From Candidatus Blastococcus massiliensis AP3 (lineage in GTDB: Bacteria > Actinomycetota > Actinomycetes > Mycobacteriales > Geodermatophilaceae), in the NCBI RefSeq assembly GCF_000582785.1, contig NZ_HG931175.1:796483-860482 (forward strand): 64,000 nucleotides of DNA, read 5' to 3'. The first letter of the stretch is position 1; the number at the start of each line of letters is the position of its first letter. The notes beneath the pieces were generated by a model. The model made no database searches. It was not told the DNA's origin and was given only the letters and a program-made list of their open reading frames with translations. Below, in pieces: positions 54,447 through 63,385 of this stretch. Made by a program: the position numbers and the translations under genes.

Positions 54447-55184
54447 GTGCCGCCCGCCTTCTTCACCCTGTCCGAGGGGCGCTTCGCCCCGGACGAGGAC
54501 GCCCGCAGCTGGTGGACCCCGGGCATGCTCAGCGGCCCCCTGCTCGGCGGCCTGCTCGCCCGCGCGCTGGAGACCGCCCACGGCGCTCCCGAGTTCCAGT
54601 TCAGCCGGCTGACGGTCGACCTCTTCCGCAACTGCCCGTTCGAGCCGGTGCAGCTCACCACCGAGGTGATCCGCGAGGGCCGACGCATCCGCGTCACCGA
54701 GGCGAAGGTGCTCACCAGCGTCGGGGTGGTCGCCCGCGCCAGCGGCGTGCAGCTGCGCCGCGGCGAGCAGCCGCCCGGCCCCGTGCCCACCCGCACGCCG
54801 GCCTGGGACGCCCCCGACCCGGCAGGGCTCACGGAGACCTACAACGAGTTCGTCCCCGACGGGGACCACTCCCGCCGCGGCATGTGGATCCGCGCGGACC
54901 GCCCGCTGGTCGCCGGCGAGGAGCTCACCCCCTTCGTCCGGGTGGCGCTGGCCGCCGACGAGGGCAGCCCGGTCGCCCACCGCGGCGAGACCGAGCTCGA
55001 GTTCATCAACGCCGACTACACCCTCACCCTGAGCCGCGACCCGGTCGGCGAGTTCGTCGGCCTGTCCGCCGGTGGCCACGTCAGCCAGGACGGCATCGCG
55101 GTCGGGCACGCCACGGTGCACGACGAGAAGGGGCCGATCGGCTTCAGCATGTCGACCGCCGTCGCCAACGTCCGGACCGTGTGA
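54447..55184 (+). CDS. Thioesterase-family protein, copy 1
   Basis: 245 residues from GTG at 54447, which follows AGGAG. It looks like a TesB-type double hot-dog protein: FTLSEGRFAPDEDARSWWTPGML opens it, FQFSRLTVDLFRNCPFEPV sits in the first hot dog, and LEFINADYTLTLSRDPVGEFVGL with a closing GGHVSQDGIAVGHATVHDEKGP forms the second. Such proteins hydrolyse or bind acyl-CoA; the catalytic Asp/Thr/Gln set cannot be assigned with certainty. Its stop overlaps the start of a paralogue by 4 bp. Confidence 0.8.
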   Translation: MPPAFFTLSEGRFAPDEDARSWWTPGMLSGPLLGGLLARALETAHGAPEFQFSRLTVDLFRNCPFEPVQLTTEVIREGRRIRVTEAKVLTSVGVVARASGVQLRRGEQPPGPVPTRTPAWDAPDPAGLTETYNEFVPDGDHSRRGMWIRADRPLVAGEELTPFVRVALAADEGSPVAHRGETELEFINADYTLTLSRDPVGEFVGLSAGGHVSQDGIAVGHATVHDEKGPIGFSMSTAVANVRTV

Positions 55185-55927
55185 CCGGGGTGCGTCCCGC
55201 CTACTTCACCCTGACCGCCGACGGGCTCGTACCCGGCGAGAGCGCCCGCAGCTGGTGGGTGCCGGGCATGATCCACGGGCGGCTGCTGGCCGGCCTGCTC
55301 GCCCGCGAGCTGGAGAACGCCTACGGCGGACCGGAGTTCCAGTTCAGCCGGCTCACCGTGGACATGTTCCGCAACGCCCCGTTCGAGCCGGTGTCGGTCG
55401 GCAGCGTCGTCGTCCGGGAGGGGCGCCGGATCCGGGTCACCGAGGCGACGGTCACCGCGGGCGTCGGTGGGGTCGCCCGGGCGAGCGCGGTGCAGCTGCA
55501 CCGCGGCGTCCAGCCGCCCGGCCCCGTGCCGACCCGCACCCCGGCGTGGGACGCCCCGGACCCGTCGACGTTCCGCCGGTCCTACTCGGAGTTCGACGCC
55601 GACGGCGATCCGTCCCGCCGCCGCGTCTGGGTGCGGGAGAAGAGCCCGCTCGTCGACGGCGAGACCCTCTCCCCCTTCGTCCGGGCCGCGCTGGCCGCCG
55701 ACATGGCCAGCCCGCTGGCCCACCGCGGCGAGGACGACCTGGAGTTCATCAACGCCGACTACACGCTCACCCTCAGCCGGGACCCGGTCGGCGAGCACGT
55801 CGGACTGGAGTCCGGCGGGCACGTCAGCGAGGACGGCGTCGCGGTCGGTCACGCCACGGTGCACGACGAGCAGGGGCCGATCGGCTTCAGCATGGCCGCC
55901 GCCGTCGCCAACATCCGGAACGTCTGA
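55181..55927 (+). CDS. Thioesterase-family protein, copy 2
   Basis: 248 residues from GTG at 55181 (GTGA overlap with copy 1). Nearly every block of copy 1 recurs: ARSWWVPGM, FQFSRLTVDMFRNAPFEPV, PPGPVPTRTPAWDAPDP, LEFINADYTLTLSRDPVGE and GVAVGHATVHDEQGPIGFSM. It clearly arose by tandem duplication and has diverged mainly between the blocks. Translational coupling and shared length suggest that the two may form a heterodimer. The acyl substrate is unknown. Confidence 0.8.
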   Translation: MTGVRPAYFTLTADGLVPGESARSWWVPGMIHGRLLAGLLARELENAYGGPEFQFSRLTVDMFRNAPFEPVSVGSVVVREGRRIRVTEATVTAGVGGVARASAVQLHRGVQPPGPVPTRTPAWDAPDPSTFRRSYSEFDADGDPSRRRVWVREKSPLVDGETLSPFVRAALAADMASPLAHRGEDDLEFINADYTLTLSRDPVGEHVGLESGGHVSEDGVAVGHATVHDEQGPIGFSMAAAVANIRNV

Positions 55928-56026
55928 CCCCGGTCCCGGCTTTCCCGGAAGCCCTCGCTGCGGGACAGTGTGCCCGGCAGCGGTTGCCCTCCGGGGCTCC
56001 CGCCGGTGTCCGAGGGGGGATGCGGG

Positions 56027-56647
56027 ATGTACGCACGCTCGACCAGCTTCCACGGTGATCCGCACCGGATCGACGACGCGATCCACTACGTCCGCGACAA
56101 GGCAATGCCGGCCCTGATGGGCATGGACGGCTACGTCGGAGTCTCGATGCTCGCGGACCGCGGCTCCGGCCGGTGCATCATCACCAGCTCCTGGGACGAC
56201 GTCGCGGCCCTGCACCGCAGCGCCACCGAGATGCGCGGCATGCGTGCGCGGGCCGCCGACATCCTGCAGAGCCCGCCGGAGCTGCACGAGTGGCGGATCG
56301 CCCTGCTGCACCGGGTGCAGGCATCCCCGCCCGGTGCCCGCACCCGGGTGACCTGGGCCCGCTCCGACCCCGCCCGGCTCGACCGGACCCTCGACGCCTA
56401 CGCCGAGACCGTCGTCCCCCGGCTGGCCGACCTGCCCGGCTTCTGCAGCGTCAGCGTGATGACCGACGTCGAGCAGGGCCGCAGCGCGACCGCCGTCACC
56501 TACGTGGACGGCGCCACCCTCGACGGGGCGACGACGCACCTCGCGCCGCTGCTGGAGGAGTTCTCCCGGAAGCTCGGCAGCGAGGTCACCGACGACGCGC
56601 CGTTCGACCTCGTCCTCGCCCATCTGCGGGTGCCAGAGACCGTCTGA
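56027..56647 (+). CDS. ABM-like two-repeat protein, paralogue of the 39.6-kb gene
   Basis: 206 residues from ATG at 56027. Same architecture as the protein at 39581: MYARST start, MPALMGMDGYVGVSML, SGRCIITSSWDD, then the second half with VVPRLADLPGFCSVSVM and the ending VLAHLRVPETV. The two halves look like tandem ferredoxin-like folds. No cofactor motif is visible. Here the context is thioesterase-like genes upstream and a membrane protein 31 bp downstream, not c-di-GMP genes, so the neighbours do not reveal one common function. Confidence 0.75.
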   Translation: MYARSTSFHGDPHRIDDAIHYVRDKAMPALMGMDGYVGVSMLADRGSGRCIITSSWDDVAALHRSATEMRGMRARAADILQSPPELHEWRIALLHRVQASPPGARTRVTWARSDPARLDRTLDAYAETVVPRLADLPGFCSVSVMTDVEQGRSATAVTYVDGATLDGATTHLAPLLEEFSRKLGSEVTDDAPFDLVLAHLRVPETV

Positions 56648-56678
56648 CCACGTACAGCCGAGACCTCAGGACGGACAC

Positions 56679-57710
56679 GTGACGACCTCGGATCCGACAC
56701 CCACGACGGACAATCGCGGCAAGCACGCCCGGTCGGACGAGCCGGAGGAGGTGGAGGCCGCCGAGGAGCGGCCGGCGCCGGAGAAGCGCCGCCGGCTCCG
56801 GCTCGGGGACGGTCAGCCGATCGGCCGGCACCCGGCCGGCAACTCGCTGCTGCCGAGCGCCGGCCTGCTGCTGGGTCTCTTCCTCGCCCCGGCGCTCCTC
56901 GGCAGGCTCGACTTCGACGTCTTCGAGCGCGCGGCCCGCGCCGCCCGCAGCGCCGCCACCCGCTGGCCCGGGGGCGGCGAGCCCTGGTTCTGGCCGAACT
57001 GGGTGGCCGTGCTCGCCGGGATCGTCGCCGTCCTGCTCATCGGCGTCGCGGTCGCCGGCGTCCGGCTGCCCGATCCCGTCGTCGCCGTGATCGCCGTCGT
57101 CCTGGTGGTGACCACCGCACGCGCGGCGTGGTCGACCCTGGCCGTGGTCAATGCGCGCCTGTGGGACCTGGTGCCGGTCGCCCTGATCTGCCTGCTCGCG
57201 TTCGGGCTGGCGGTCTCGGGCCTGGCCCACTGGCGCGCGCCCGAGGACGGCGGTCAGAGCTCGGGGATCGGAGCCGCCGCGAGCGCCGTCGTCGCCGGCG
57301 TCGTCGTGGCCCTGCTGCTGCTCGCCGGCGGCGCCGGCATCGCCCGCTTCCAGGAGGAGGGGAGCGGCCCGGCCGGCCCCCCGGAGAACGTCGCCGGGCT
57401 GCTGAGCATCCGGGCCGCGGACGTCGCGGAGGCCGACGACCTGGGCGGCTCCTGGGTGCCGCAGGTGGCGGCCGAGCAGATCGGCGACGACGAGGCGGCC
57501 ACCCGGTTCTCCGCCCGCCATCGCGACTGGACGGCGTTCTTCCCGGTGCTCCTGCTCCGCGGCGACGACCTGACCACCGCCGACCTCGCCGACACCTGGT
57601 GGGTCACCGTGGCCGCGCAGGGCTTCGGCTCGGAGGGCGAGGTCCAGCAGTGGTGCACGGACAGCGGGCTGGCCGCCTCCGAGTGCATTCCCCAGCGCCT
57701 CCGCGACTGA
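56679..57710 (+). CDS. Hypothetical multi-pass membrane protein
   Basis: 343 residues from GTG at 56679. A charged cytoplasmic N-terminus (about 1-50) is followed by around five hydrophobic segments: SLLPSAGLLLGLFLAPALLG, WVAVLAGIVAVLLIGVAVAG, VVAVIAVVLVVTTARAAW, LVPVALICLLAFGLAVSG and SAVVAGVVVALLLLAGGAG. It ends in a ~120-residue soluble domain, probably extracytoplasmic, with WCTDSGLAASECIPQ containing a likely disulfide. I recognise no family. It may be co-transcribed with the ABM-like gene 31 bp upstream. Confidence 0.72.
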   Translation: MTTSDPTPTTDNRGKHARSDEPEEVEAAEERPAPEKRRRLRLGDGQPIGRHPAGNSLLPSAGLLLGLFLAPALLGRLDFDVFERAARAARSAATRWPGGGEPWFWPNWVAVLAGIVAVLLIGVAVAGVRLPDPVVAVIAVVLVVTTARAAWSTLAVVNARLWDLVPVALICLLAFGLAVSGLAHWRAPEDGGQSSGIGAAASAVVAGVVVALLLLAGGAGIARFQEEGSGPAGPPENVAGLLSIRAADVAEADDLGGSWVPQVAAEQIGDDEAATRFSARHRDWTAFFPVLLLRGDDLTTADLADTWWVTVAAQGFGSEGEVQQWCTDSGLAASECIPQRLRD

Positions 57711-57737
57711 CCGCGCCGCACGTGCCGAGGTGGAGGG

Positions 57738-58790
57738 TCAGACCACCCGGGTGAGCGCGGGCCAGAGCCCGTCCGGACCGTCGGCGAGCAGGCCCTGGGC
57801 GAGCACGCGCGACCAGACCAGCTCGCTGCCGGCCTCGTCCCGCCACGACCACAGCCGCTTGGTCAGGTGGTGCAGCCTGTGCTCCTGGGTGAACCCGATG
57901 GCACCGTGCACCTGGTGCGCCAGCCGCGCGACGACCTCGACCGCCGCGCCGGCCCGCACCTTCGCGGCCGCCGCGGCCAGCCAGAAGTCCCGCTCGCCGT
58001 GGTGCAGCGACTGCACCGCTGCGTCGGTCAGCGCCGTCACCGCGGTCACCTCGCCGGCCATCTCGGCCAGCTCCATCTGGATCGCCTGGAACTTCGCGAG
58101 CGCCCGCCCGAACTGCTGCCGTTCCCCCGCGTACTGCACGGTCCAGGCCAGCACCTGCTCGAGCGCGGCGGTGATCTGCACGGCCCGGGCCAGCGCGTAG
58201 CCGGCTCGCAGCTCGCGCACCTGCGCCTCGTTCAGCGGCGCCACGAGGGCCCGCACGCCGTCCAGGGTCAGCGAACCCCGCGGCTCACCCGCCAGGTTCA
58301 CGGCAGCCGACGCGGGCAGGTCCGCCGCCGGCAGCAGCGCGAGGACGGCGCCGTCCGGACCGTTCGCCAGCAGCGCCACGTGCGCGGCGACGCCGGACCA
58401 CGGGACGTCGGACACCGAACCGGAGAGCGTCCAGGCGTCACCGGCGGGCGCCGCCACGACACCCTCGGCGTGGCCGAAGGTCAGCGGTTCCTCGACCGGC
58501 GGCAGCGGCAGCCCCGCCGCGATCACCGCGGGTCCGGCCACCAGCAGCTGCTCGGCCGCAGGAACCGCGCCGGCGCCGGCGGCCAGCGTGCGGACGATCG
58601 CGACGGCGTCGGCCAGCTCGCCACCCGAGCCACCGGCCGACTCCGGCAGCCCCACACCGGTCAGCCCGGCGTCGGCCAGCGCCGACCACAGCCCGGCGTC
58701 CCACCGCCGGTCCGGCGTCGGGTCGAACGGCTCGTGCGCGCCGAGGATGCCCCGGACGGTCTCGACCACCAGGTCCTGGTCGGTTGCCAT
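57738..58790 (-). CDS. Acyl-CoA dehydrogenase, small subunit-like
   Basis: 350 residues from ATG at 58790. It has the ACAD N-terminal helices (LTGVGLPESAGGSGGELADAVAI), a shortened, divergent middle domain and the C-terminal helical domain with YAGERQQFGRALAKFQAIQMELAEM and HQVHGAIGFTQEHRLHHLTKRLW. Its start overlaps the stop of the upstream dehydrogenase (TGATG). Paired, unequal ACADs of this kind form alpha2beta2 enzymes in actinobacterial steroid and long side-chain catabolism (ChsE-type), and that model fits. The substrate is not known. Confidence 0.85.
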   Translation of the reverse strand: MATDQDLVVETVRGILGAHEPFDPTPDRRWDAGLWSALADAGLTGVGLPESAGGSGGELADAVAIVRTLAAGAGAVPAAEQLLVAGPAVIAAGLPLPPVEEPLTFGHAEGVVAAPAGDAWTLSGSVSDVPWSGVAAHVALLANGPDGAVLALLPAADLPASAAVNLAGEPRGSLTLDGVRALVAPLNEAQVRELRAGYALARAVQITAALEQVLAWTVQYAGERQQFGRALAKFQAIQMELAEMAGEVTAVTALTDAAVQSLHHGERDFWLAAAAAKVRAGAAVEVVARLAHQVHGAIGFTQEHRLHHLTKRLWSWRDEAGSELVWSRVLAQGLLADGPDGLWPALTRVV

Positions 58791-59950
58791 CAGCGCAGTC
58801 CCAATCCGCGAGCCACGATCCCTCTGAGGATCTCGTTGGTGCCGCCGCGCAGCGTGTAGCCGGGCGCGTGCAGCTGTGCCTCGGCCAGTGCCCGGGCCAG
58901 CGGGTCGGGCGAGTCGAGCGACGGCAGCACGTCGACCACCCGCCGAATCTCGTCGATGACGTCGGCTTCGAACGTCGTCCCCACGTCCTTCACCAGCGCG
59001 GCGGGGATGTTCGGCAGCTCGCCGCGGTCCAGCGCCGCCGCGATGCGCAGCGACATCTGCCGCAGCGCCAGCACCCGGGCGGAGATCCGGCCCAGCACCG
59101 CGAGCGCGGCCGGGTCGCCCGAGTCGACGACTCGACGTCCGAACTCGGCGACAAGCGGATATGTCGACAGGAACCGCTCGGGCCCCGACCGCTCGAAGGC
59201 CAGCTCCGCGGTCACCTGGTGCCAGCCGTCGCCTTCCTTCCCGAGCAGCATGTCGCCCGGGACGACGACGTCCTCGAACACGACCTCGTTGAAGTGGTGG
59301 CCGCCGTCCAGGATGCGGATCGGGTTCACCGTGATGCCGGGCAGCGACAGGTCGATGAGCAGCTGCGACATGCCCGCGTGCCGGTTCGACGTGTCGACCG
59401 GGGCGGTGCGCACCAGCACGATCCCGTAGTGCGAGGCGTGCGCGTTCGACGTCCACACCTTGGCGCCGTTGACCACCCAGTCGCCGGCCTCGTTCCGCGT
59501 CGCCTTCGTCCGGATCGAGGCCAGGTCCGAGCCGGAGTCCGGCTCGCTCATCCCGATGACGAAGTAGCACTCGCCGCGGGCGATGCGCGGCAGGATCTCC
59601 TGCCGCTGCGCCTCGGTCCCGTAGCGGAGCAGGTTCGGGCCGGACTGCCGGTCGGCGATCCAGTGCGCGGCGACCGGGGCGCCCGCGGCGAGCAGCTCCT
59701 CGGTGACGGCGTACCGCTCCATGGCCGAGCGCTCGTGGCCGCCGTACTCCTTCGGCCAGGTCATGCCCAGCCAGCCGCGCTCGCCGAGCTTCCTCGAGAA
59801 CTCCGGGTCGACGCCCGACAGCCAGGTGTCCACGTGCGTGGTGAAGGTTCCGGCGGCCAGTTCCTCGGCGAGGAAGTCGCGCACCTCGCCCCGCACCCGC
59901 TCGGCCGCCTCGGACCGGGGTGCAGGCGACAGGGTCAACGGGTTGGTCAT
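58790..59950 (-). CDS. Acyl-CoA dehydrogenase, large subunit-like
   Basis: 386 residues, ATG at 59950. Full ACAD fold: GMTWPKEYGGHERSAMERYAVTEELL, the FAD/substrate block CYFVIGMSEPDSGSDLASIRT, WVVNGAKVWTSNAHAS, and the C-terminus APGYTLRGGTNEILRGIVARGLGL. In classic ACADs the catalytic Glu lies just before the last GT (YEGT); here it is RGGT, so the base must come from elsewhere or the partner subunit. This fits the coupled small subunit downstream. It oxidises an acyl-CoA to the enoyl-CoA with FAD. Chain and substrate unknown. Confidence 0.88.
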   Translation of the reverse strand: MTNPLTLSPAPRSEAAERVRGEVRDFLAEELAAGTFTTHVDTWLSGVDPEFSRKLGERGWLGMTWPKEYGGHERSAMERYAVTEELLAAGAPVAAHWIADRQSGPNLLRYGTEAQRQEILPRIARGECYFVIGMSEPDSGSDLASIRTKATRNEAGDWVVNGAKVWTSNAHASHYGIVLVRTAPVDTSNRHAGMSQLLIDLSLPGITVNPIRILDGGHHFNEVVFEDVVVPGDMLLGKEGDGWHQVTAELAFERSGPERFLSTYPLVAEFGRRVVDSGDPAALAVLGRISARVLALRQMSLRIAAALDRGELPNIPAALVKDVGTTFEADVIDEIRRVVDVLPSLDSPDPLARALAEAQLHAPGYTLRGGTNEILRGIVARGLGLR

Positions 59951-60086
59951 GCGGCTCCCAGCTCGATGCGGACTCCTGCGTCGGTTCTACACGTCGTCCT
60001 CCCGCACCGCCGAGCGTCCTACCCCACCGCCCACCGTGAGGGAGGAAGCGCCACGATCAGGGAACCTGATCGTCGCCGCCCCAGCG

Positions 60087-62345
60087 TCAGCGGCGGGTGA
60101 GCACCAGGAGGGCGATGTCGTCGGCGCGGTGTGCCCCGGTGAGCTCGGCGAGCAGGTGGTCGCACAGGGCGTCGGGGTCGGAGGTGCCTGCCGACGACGT
60201 CGCGGCCAGCAGCCGGTCGAAGCCCTCGTCGATGTCCGCCGAGTGGCTCTCCACCAGCCCGTCGGTGAAGAGGATCAGCGTCGCGCCCACCGGCAGCACG
60301 CCGGTCCACTCCGTCGCTGCCGACGGCGGCGCACCCAGCATGGGGGCCGGCCGCACCGGCAGGAACGCCGCCCGGCCCTCGTGCAGGAGCACCGGCGGGG
60401 GGTGACCGGCCGAGGCGATCCGCAGCGCGCCCGAGGACGGGTCGAGCGAGGCGAACAGCGCCGTCGCCATGCGCTGCAGTCCCAGCAGCGGCCACCCGGT
60501 CTGCAGCCGGTCGACCACCGCGCACGGCCCGGGCCCGTCGGCGAGCAGCGCCCGGTAGACGCTGCGCAGCTGGCCCATGGTCGCGGCCGCGGTGATGTCG
60601 TGGCCGACGACGTCGCCGACGGCGAGCCCGATCTCCTCGCCCGGCAGCGGGACGACGTCGTAGAAGTCGCCACCGACGTCCACCCCACGGGTGGCGGCCA
60701 GGTAGCGCACCGCCGTCGCCAGCCCCTCGACCGCGGGCGGTGCCGGCGGGAGCAGGTTGTCCTGCAGGACGTGCGAGGTGCGGACGGCGAGGTCGAAGCG
60801 CTGCGCCTTGGCGACCACCAGGGCCAGTTGCAGGGCGAGCTGCTCGGCGACCTCCACGTCGGCCGCGGTCAGCGGTTCCCGGGAACGGTCGGCCGCGAGC
60901 GTCATGACGCCGAGCTGCCGGCCCTCCACGGTCAGCGGCACCGCCACCACCGCGGCCAGTTCCAGGGCCCGCATGACCTCCAGGTGCCGGTCGTCGACGG
61001 CGATCCGTCGCAGGAACTCGTCGTCCACCGAGGCGATCCACTCGGTGCTGCCACGGCGCATCGCCTGCACGCTGGGGTGTCCGCTGGAGCGTCGCGGCAG
61101 GTGGCGGGTGCGCAGCTCCTCGGCCAGGTGGAGGCGGGCCGGGTCACGGTGCCGCACGGCCGGCCGGGTCAGCGCCTCGTCGGTGTCCAGGTCGATGACG
61201 CACAGGTCGGCCAGCCGGCCCACGACCAGCTCGGCCACCCGCTCCACCGTCTCGGGCACGTCGGCCGTCTCGGCCAGCAGCCGGGCCGCCTCCAGCAGGA
61301 ACGACGCGCGCTCGGCCTGCCGTGCCGTCTGCTCGTGCAGCCGCGCGCGCTCCAGCGCCTGTCCCGCCTGGCGGCCGATCGTCCAGAGCAGGTCCACGTC
61401 CGCCGCCGCCAGCGACCGCGGTTCCTCGGGCTCCTGGAGGCTGATCAGGTCGCCGGGCCCCTCCCCCAGGGCGAGCACCAGCACACCGAGCCGCCGGCCG
61501 TCGGCGGTCACGGGCACGATGACCAGCTCGGTCAAGGCCGACGACACCATGGCCGCGGCCAGGGCGGGCTGCGCCGTCCGCAACGGGTCGTCCAGGACGA
61601 TCGACCGCACCCCGCGCTCCAGCTCCACGGCCAGCCGGCCGCCGGCCGCGGCGCGCAGCTCGAGCAGCACGTCCGGCGACAGCCCCTCGGACCACAGCGG
61701 CCGCAACCCCGGTACGTCGGGCGTCTCGTGCCGGGCGCGCTCCACCAGGACGAGCGCCGCACCGCGCGCATCCATCGCCGCGCGGGACCGCTCGACGATG
61801 ACCGAGCCGACGTCCTCCACCGACGTGGCCGCGGCGAGGTCGGACACCACCCTCTGCAGCGTCAGCGACCGCAGCTCGGACTCCTCGGCCAGGCGCTGTG
61901 CGGTCAGCAGTTCCCGCTCGTAGCGCCGGCGCGCGGTCGCCTCGAACACCGTGGCCCGCACCAGGGCCGGCGTGCCCTCGTCGTCGCGCAGCAGGACCGC
62001 GTTGGCCAGGCAGGACAGCAGGGTCCCGTCGGCGCGCACGAGGTCCAGGGCGATCTCCCGCACCGCGCCCTGCATGCGCAGCAGCGGGGTCAGGTGGGTC
62101 TCGTAGTAGACCCGCCCACCCGTGCTCAGCAGTTCCTGGAACCGGGTGCCGAGCACCTCGTCGGCCGGCCGGCCGAGCCACGAGCAGAACGTCCGGTTGA
62201 CCTTGACGATCCGGCCGTCGGTGGTCGCGGAGAGGTAGCCCATCGGGGCGTTCTCGTAGAGCTCGGCGGGATCTTCGTCGAGCAGCCGGTCCAGCCGACC
62301 CCACGGCTCGTTCCCGGGACCGCCGGTGGGGGGCACCTCGGCCAT
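60087..62345 (-). CDS. RsbP-like PAS-GAF-GAF-PP2C (SpoIIE) phosphatase
   Basis: 752 residues from ATG at 62345. A PAS domain (about 28-145: ELYENAPMGYLSATTDGRIVKVN, then FQELLSTGGRVYYETHL) is followed by two GAF domains (about 165-330 and 345-500) and a SpoIIE-type PP2C phosphatase (about 520-750). The metal-binding motifs GGDFYDVVPL, VGDVVGHDITAAA and FTDGLVESH are intact. Such enzymes dephosphorylate an RsbV-type anti-anti-sigma protein to release a stress sigma factor. It begins 5 bp after the RsbQ-like gene. In Bacillus subtilis RsbP is PAS-PP2C and requires RsbQ. Two extra GAF domains are the main difference. Confidence 0.92.
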   Translation of the reverse strand: MAEVPPTGGPGNEPWGRLDRLLDEDPAELYENAPMGYLSATTDGRIVKVNRTFCSWLGRPADEVLGTRFQELLSTGGRVYYETHLTPLLRMQGAVREIALDLVRADGTLLSCLANAVLLRDDEGTPALVRATVFEATARRRYERELLTAQRLAEESELRSLTLQRVVSDLAAATSVEDVGSVIVERSRAAMDARGAALVLVERARHETPDVPGLRPLWSEGLSPDVLLELRAAAGGRLAVELERGVRSIVLDDPLRTAQPALAAAMVSSALTELVIVPVTADGRRLGVLVLALGEGPGDLISLQEPEEPRSLAAADVDLLWTIGRQAGQALERARLHEQTARQAERASFLLEAARLLAETADVPETVERVAELVVGRLADLCVIDLDTDEALTRPAVRHRDPARLHLAEELRTRHLPRRSSGHPSVQAMRRGSTEWIASVDDEFLRRIAVDDRHLEVMRALELAAVVAVPLTVEGRQLGVMTLAADRSREPLTAADVEVAEQLALQLALVVAKAQRFDLAVRTSHVLQDNLLPPAPPAVEGLATAVRYLAATRGVDVGGDFYDVVPLPGEEIGLAVGDVVGHDITAAATMGQLRSVYRALLADGPGPCAVVDRLQTGWPLLGLQRMATALFASLDPSSGALRIASAGHPPPVLLHEGRAAFLPVRPAPMLGAPPSAATEWTGVLPVGATLILFTDGLVESHSADIDEGFDRLLAATSSAGTSDPDALCDHLLAELTGAHRADDIALLVLTRR

Positions 62346-62350
62346 CCCCG

Positions 62351-63151
62351 TCACCCCGGGAGGAAGGCCCGGATCGCGGCGGCCGTCTCCTCCGGCGCGC
62401 TCAGATGGGGGCAGTGGCCGGTGGCCGCCAGGTGGGTGAGCACGCTCCCGGCGATGTGCTCGTGGACGTAGCGACCGACCACCTCGGGGGCGATGACGTC
62501 CTCGCTGCACTGCAGCACCAGCGTCGGCACGGTGACGCCGGGGAGGTCGGCCCGGTTGTCCGACAGGAAGGTCACCCGCGCGAAGTGCCGGGCGATGTCG
62601 GGATCGGTGCGGCAGAAGCTGTTGGTCAGCTCCGCGGCCATCTCGGGGTGGTCGGGGGTGCCCATGATCACCGGCGCCATCTGCGTCGACCAGCCCAGAT
62701 GGTTGGCGTCGAGGGCGTCGAGCATCCCGGCGATGTCGGTGCGACTGAACCCGCCCACGTAGTCGCCGTCGTCGACGTACCGCGGGCTGGGCCCGACCAT
62801 CACGAGCGCCCCGAAGACGTCGGGGGCCTCCTGCTGCGCGAGGACGCCGATCATCGCGCTCACCGAATGGCCGACGAACACGACGTCCGACAGGTCCAGC
62901 TCCCGGCAGATCTCGACGACGTCGGAGGCGTACCCCCGCAGCGAGTTGTACTTCGCGCGGTCGTAGGCGCTCAGGTCGGACTTACCCGCCCCGACGTGGT
63001 CGAACAGCACGATGCGGTGGTCGGCCTCGAAGGCGGGGACGACGAGGCGCCACATCTCCTGGTCGCAACCGAACCCGTGGGCGAACATCATCGGCCGTGC
63101 GCCCGGCGTGCCGGCCACACGCACGCAGTTCCGCTCCAGCACGTTGCCCAC
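62351..63151 (-). CDS. RsbQ-like alpha/beta hydrolase, sigma-factor activation partner
   Basis: 266 residues from GTG at 63151. It is a close match to Bacillus RsbQ: MMFAHGFGCDQEMWRLVVPAF, VLFDHVGAGKSDLSAYD, VFVGHSVSAMIGVLAQ, VMVGPSPRYVDDGDYVGGF and CSEDVIAPEVVGRYVHEH. The catalytic triad is complete: S96, D218, H246, within one residue of the RsbQ numbering as I recall it. RsbQ and its plant homologues (KAI2, D14) bind a small hydrophobic ligand. RsbQ is needed for RsbP activity in energy stress. Gene order rsbQ-rsbP and 5-bp spacing to the phosphatase repeat the Bacillus arrangement. No rsbV/rsbW or sigma gene is in the window. Confidence 0.92.
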   Translation of the reverse strand: MGNVLERNCVRVAGTPGARPMMFAHGFGCDQEMWRLVVPAFEADHRIVLFDHVGAGKSDLSAYDRAKYNSLRGYASDVVEICRELDLSDVVFVGHSVSAMIGVLAQQEAPDVFGALVMVGPSPRYVDDGDYVGGFSRTDIAGMLDALDANHLGWSTQMAPVIMGTPDHPEMAAELTNSFCRTDPDIARHFARVTFLSDNRADLPGVTVPTLVLQCSEDVIAPEVVGRYVHEHIAGSVLTHLAATGHCPHLSAPEETAAAIRAFLPG

Positions 63152-63385
63152 GCGGCGACCTTACGAGAGACCGGACGTCGTGTCTGCGTCTCCGCACGCA
63201 CGACGGGGTCACCGCGGGTCAGCCCCCGGACACGCACCGGCGCGCTCCTCCGGCGCGGGGGACGCACCCGGCAGCCGTAACCGGAAAGTGCTGTCGACCA
63301 GCCCGTGGACGGACCTACGCTTCGCCGCGTCGTGCTCCGGAACCAGCCCTGGAGCTCCCGGCTCGGAAGCCGCACGAGGTGTCCC

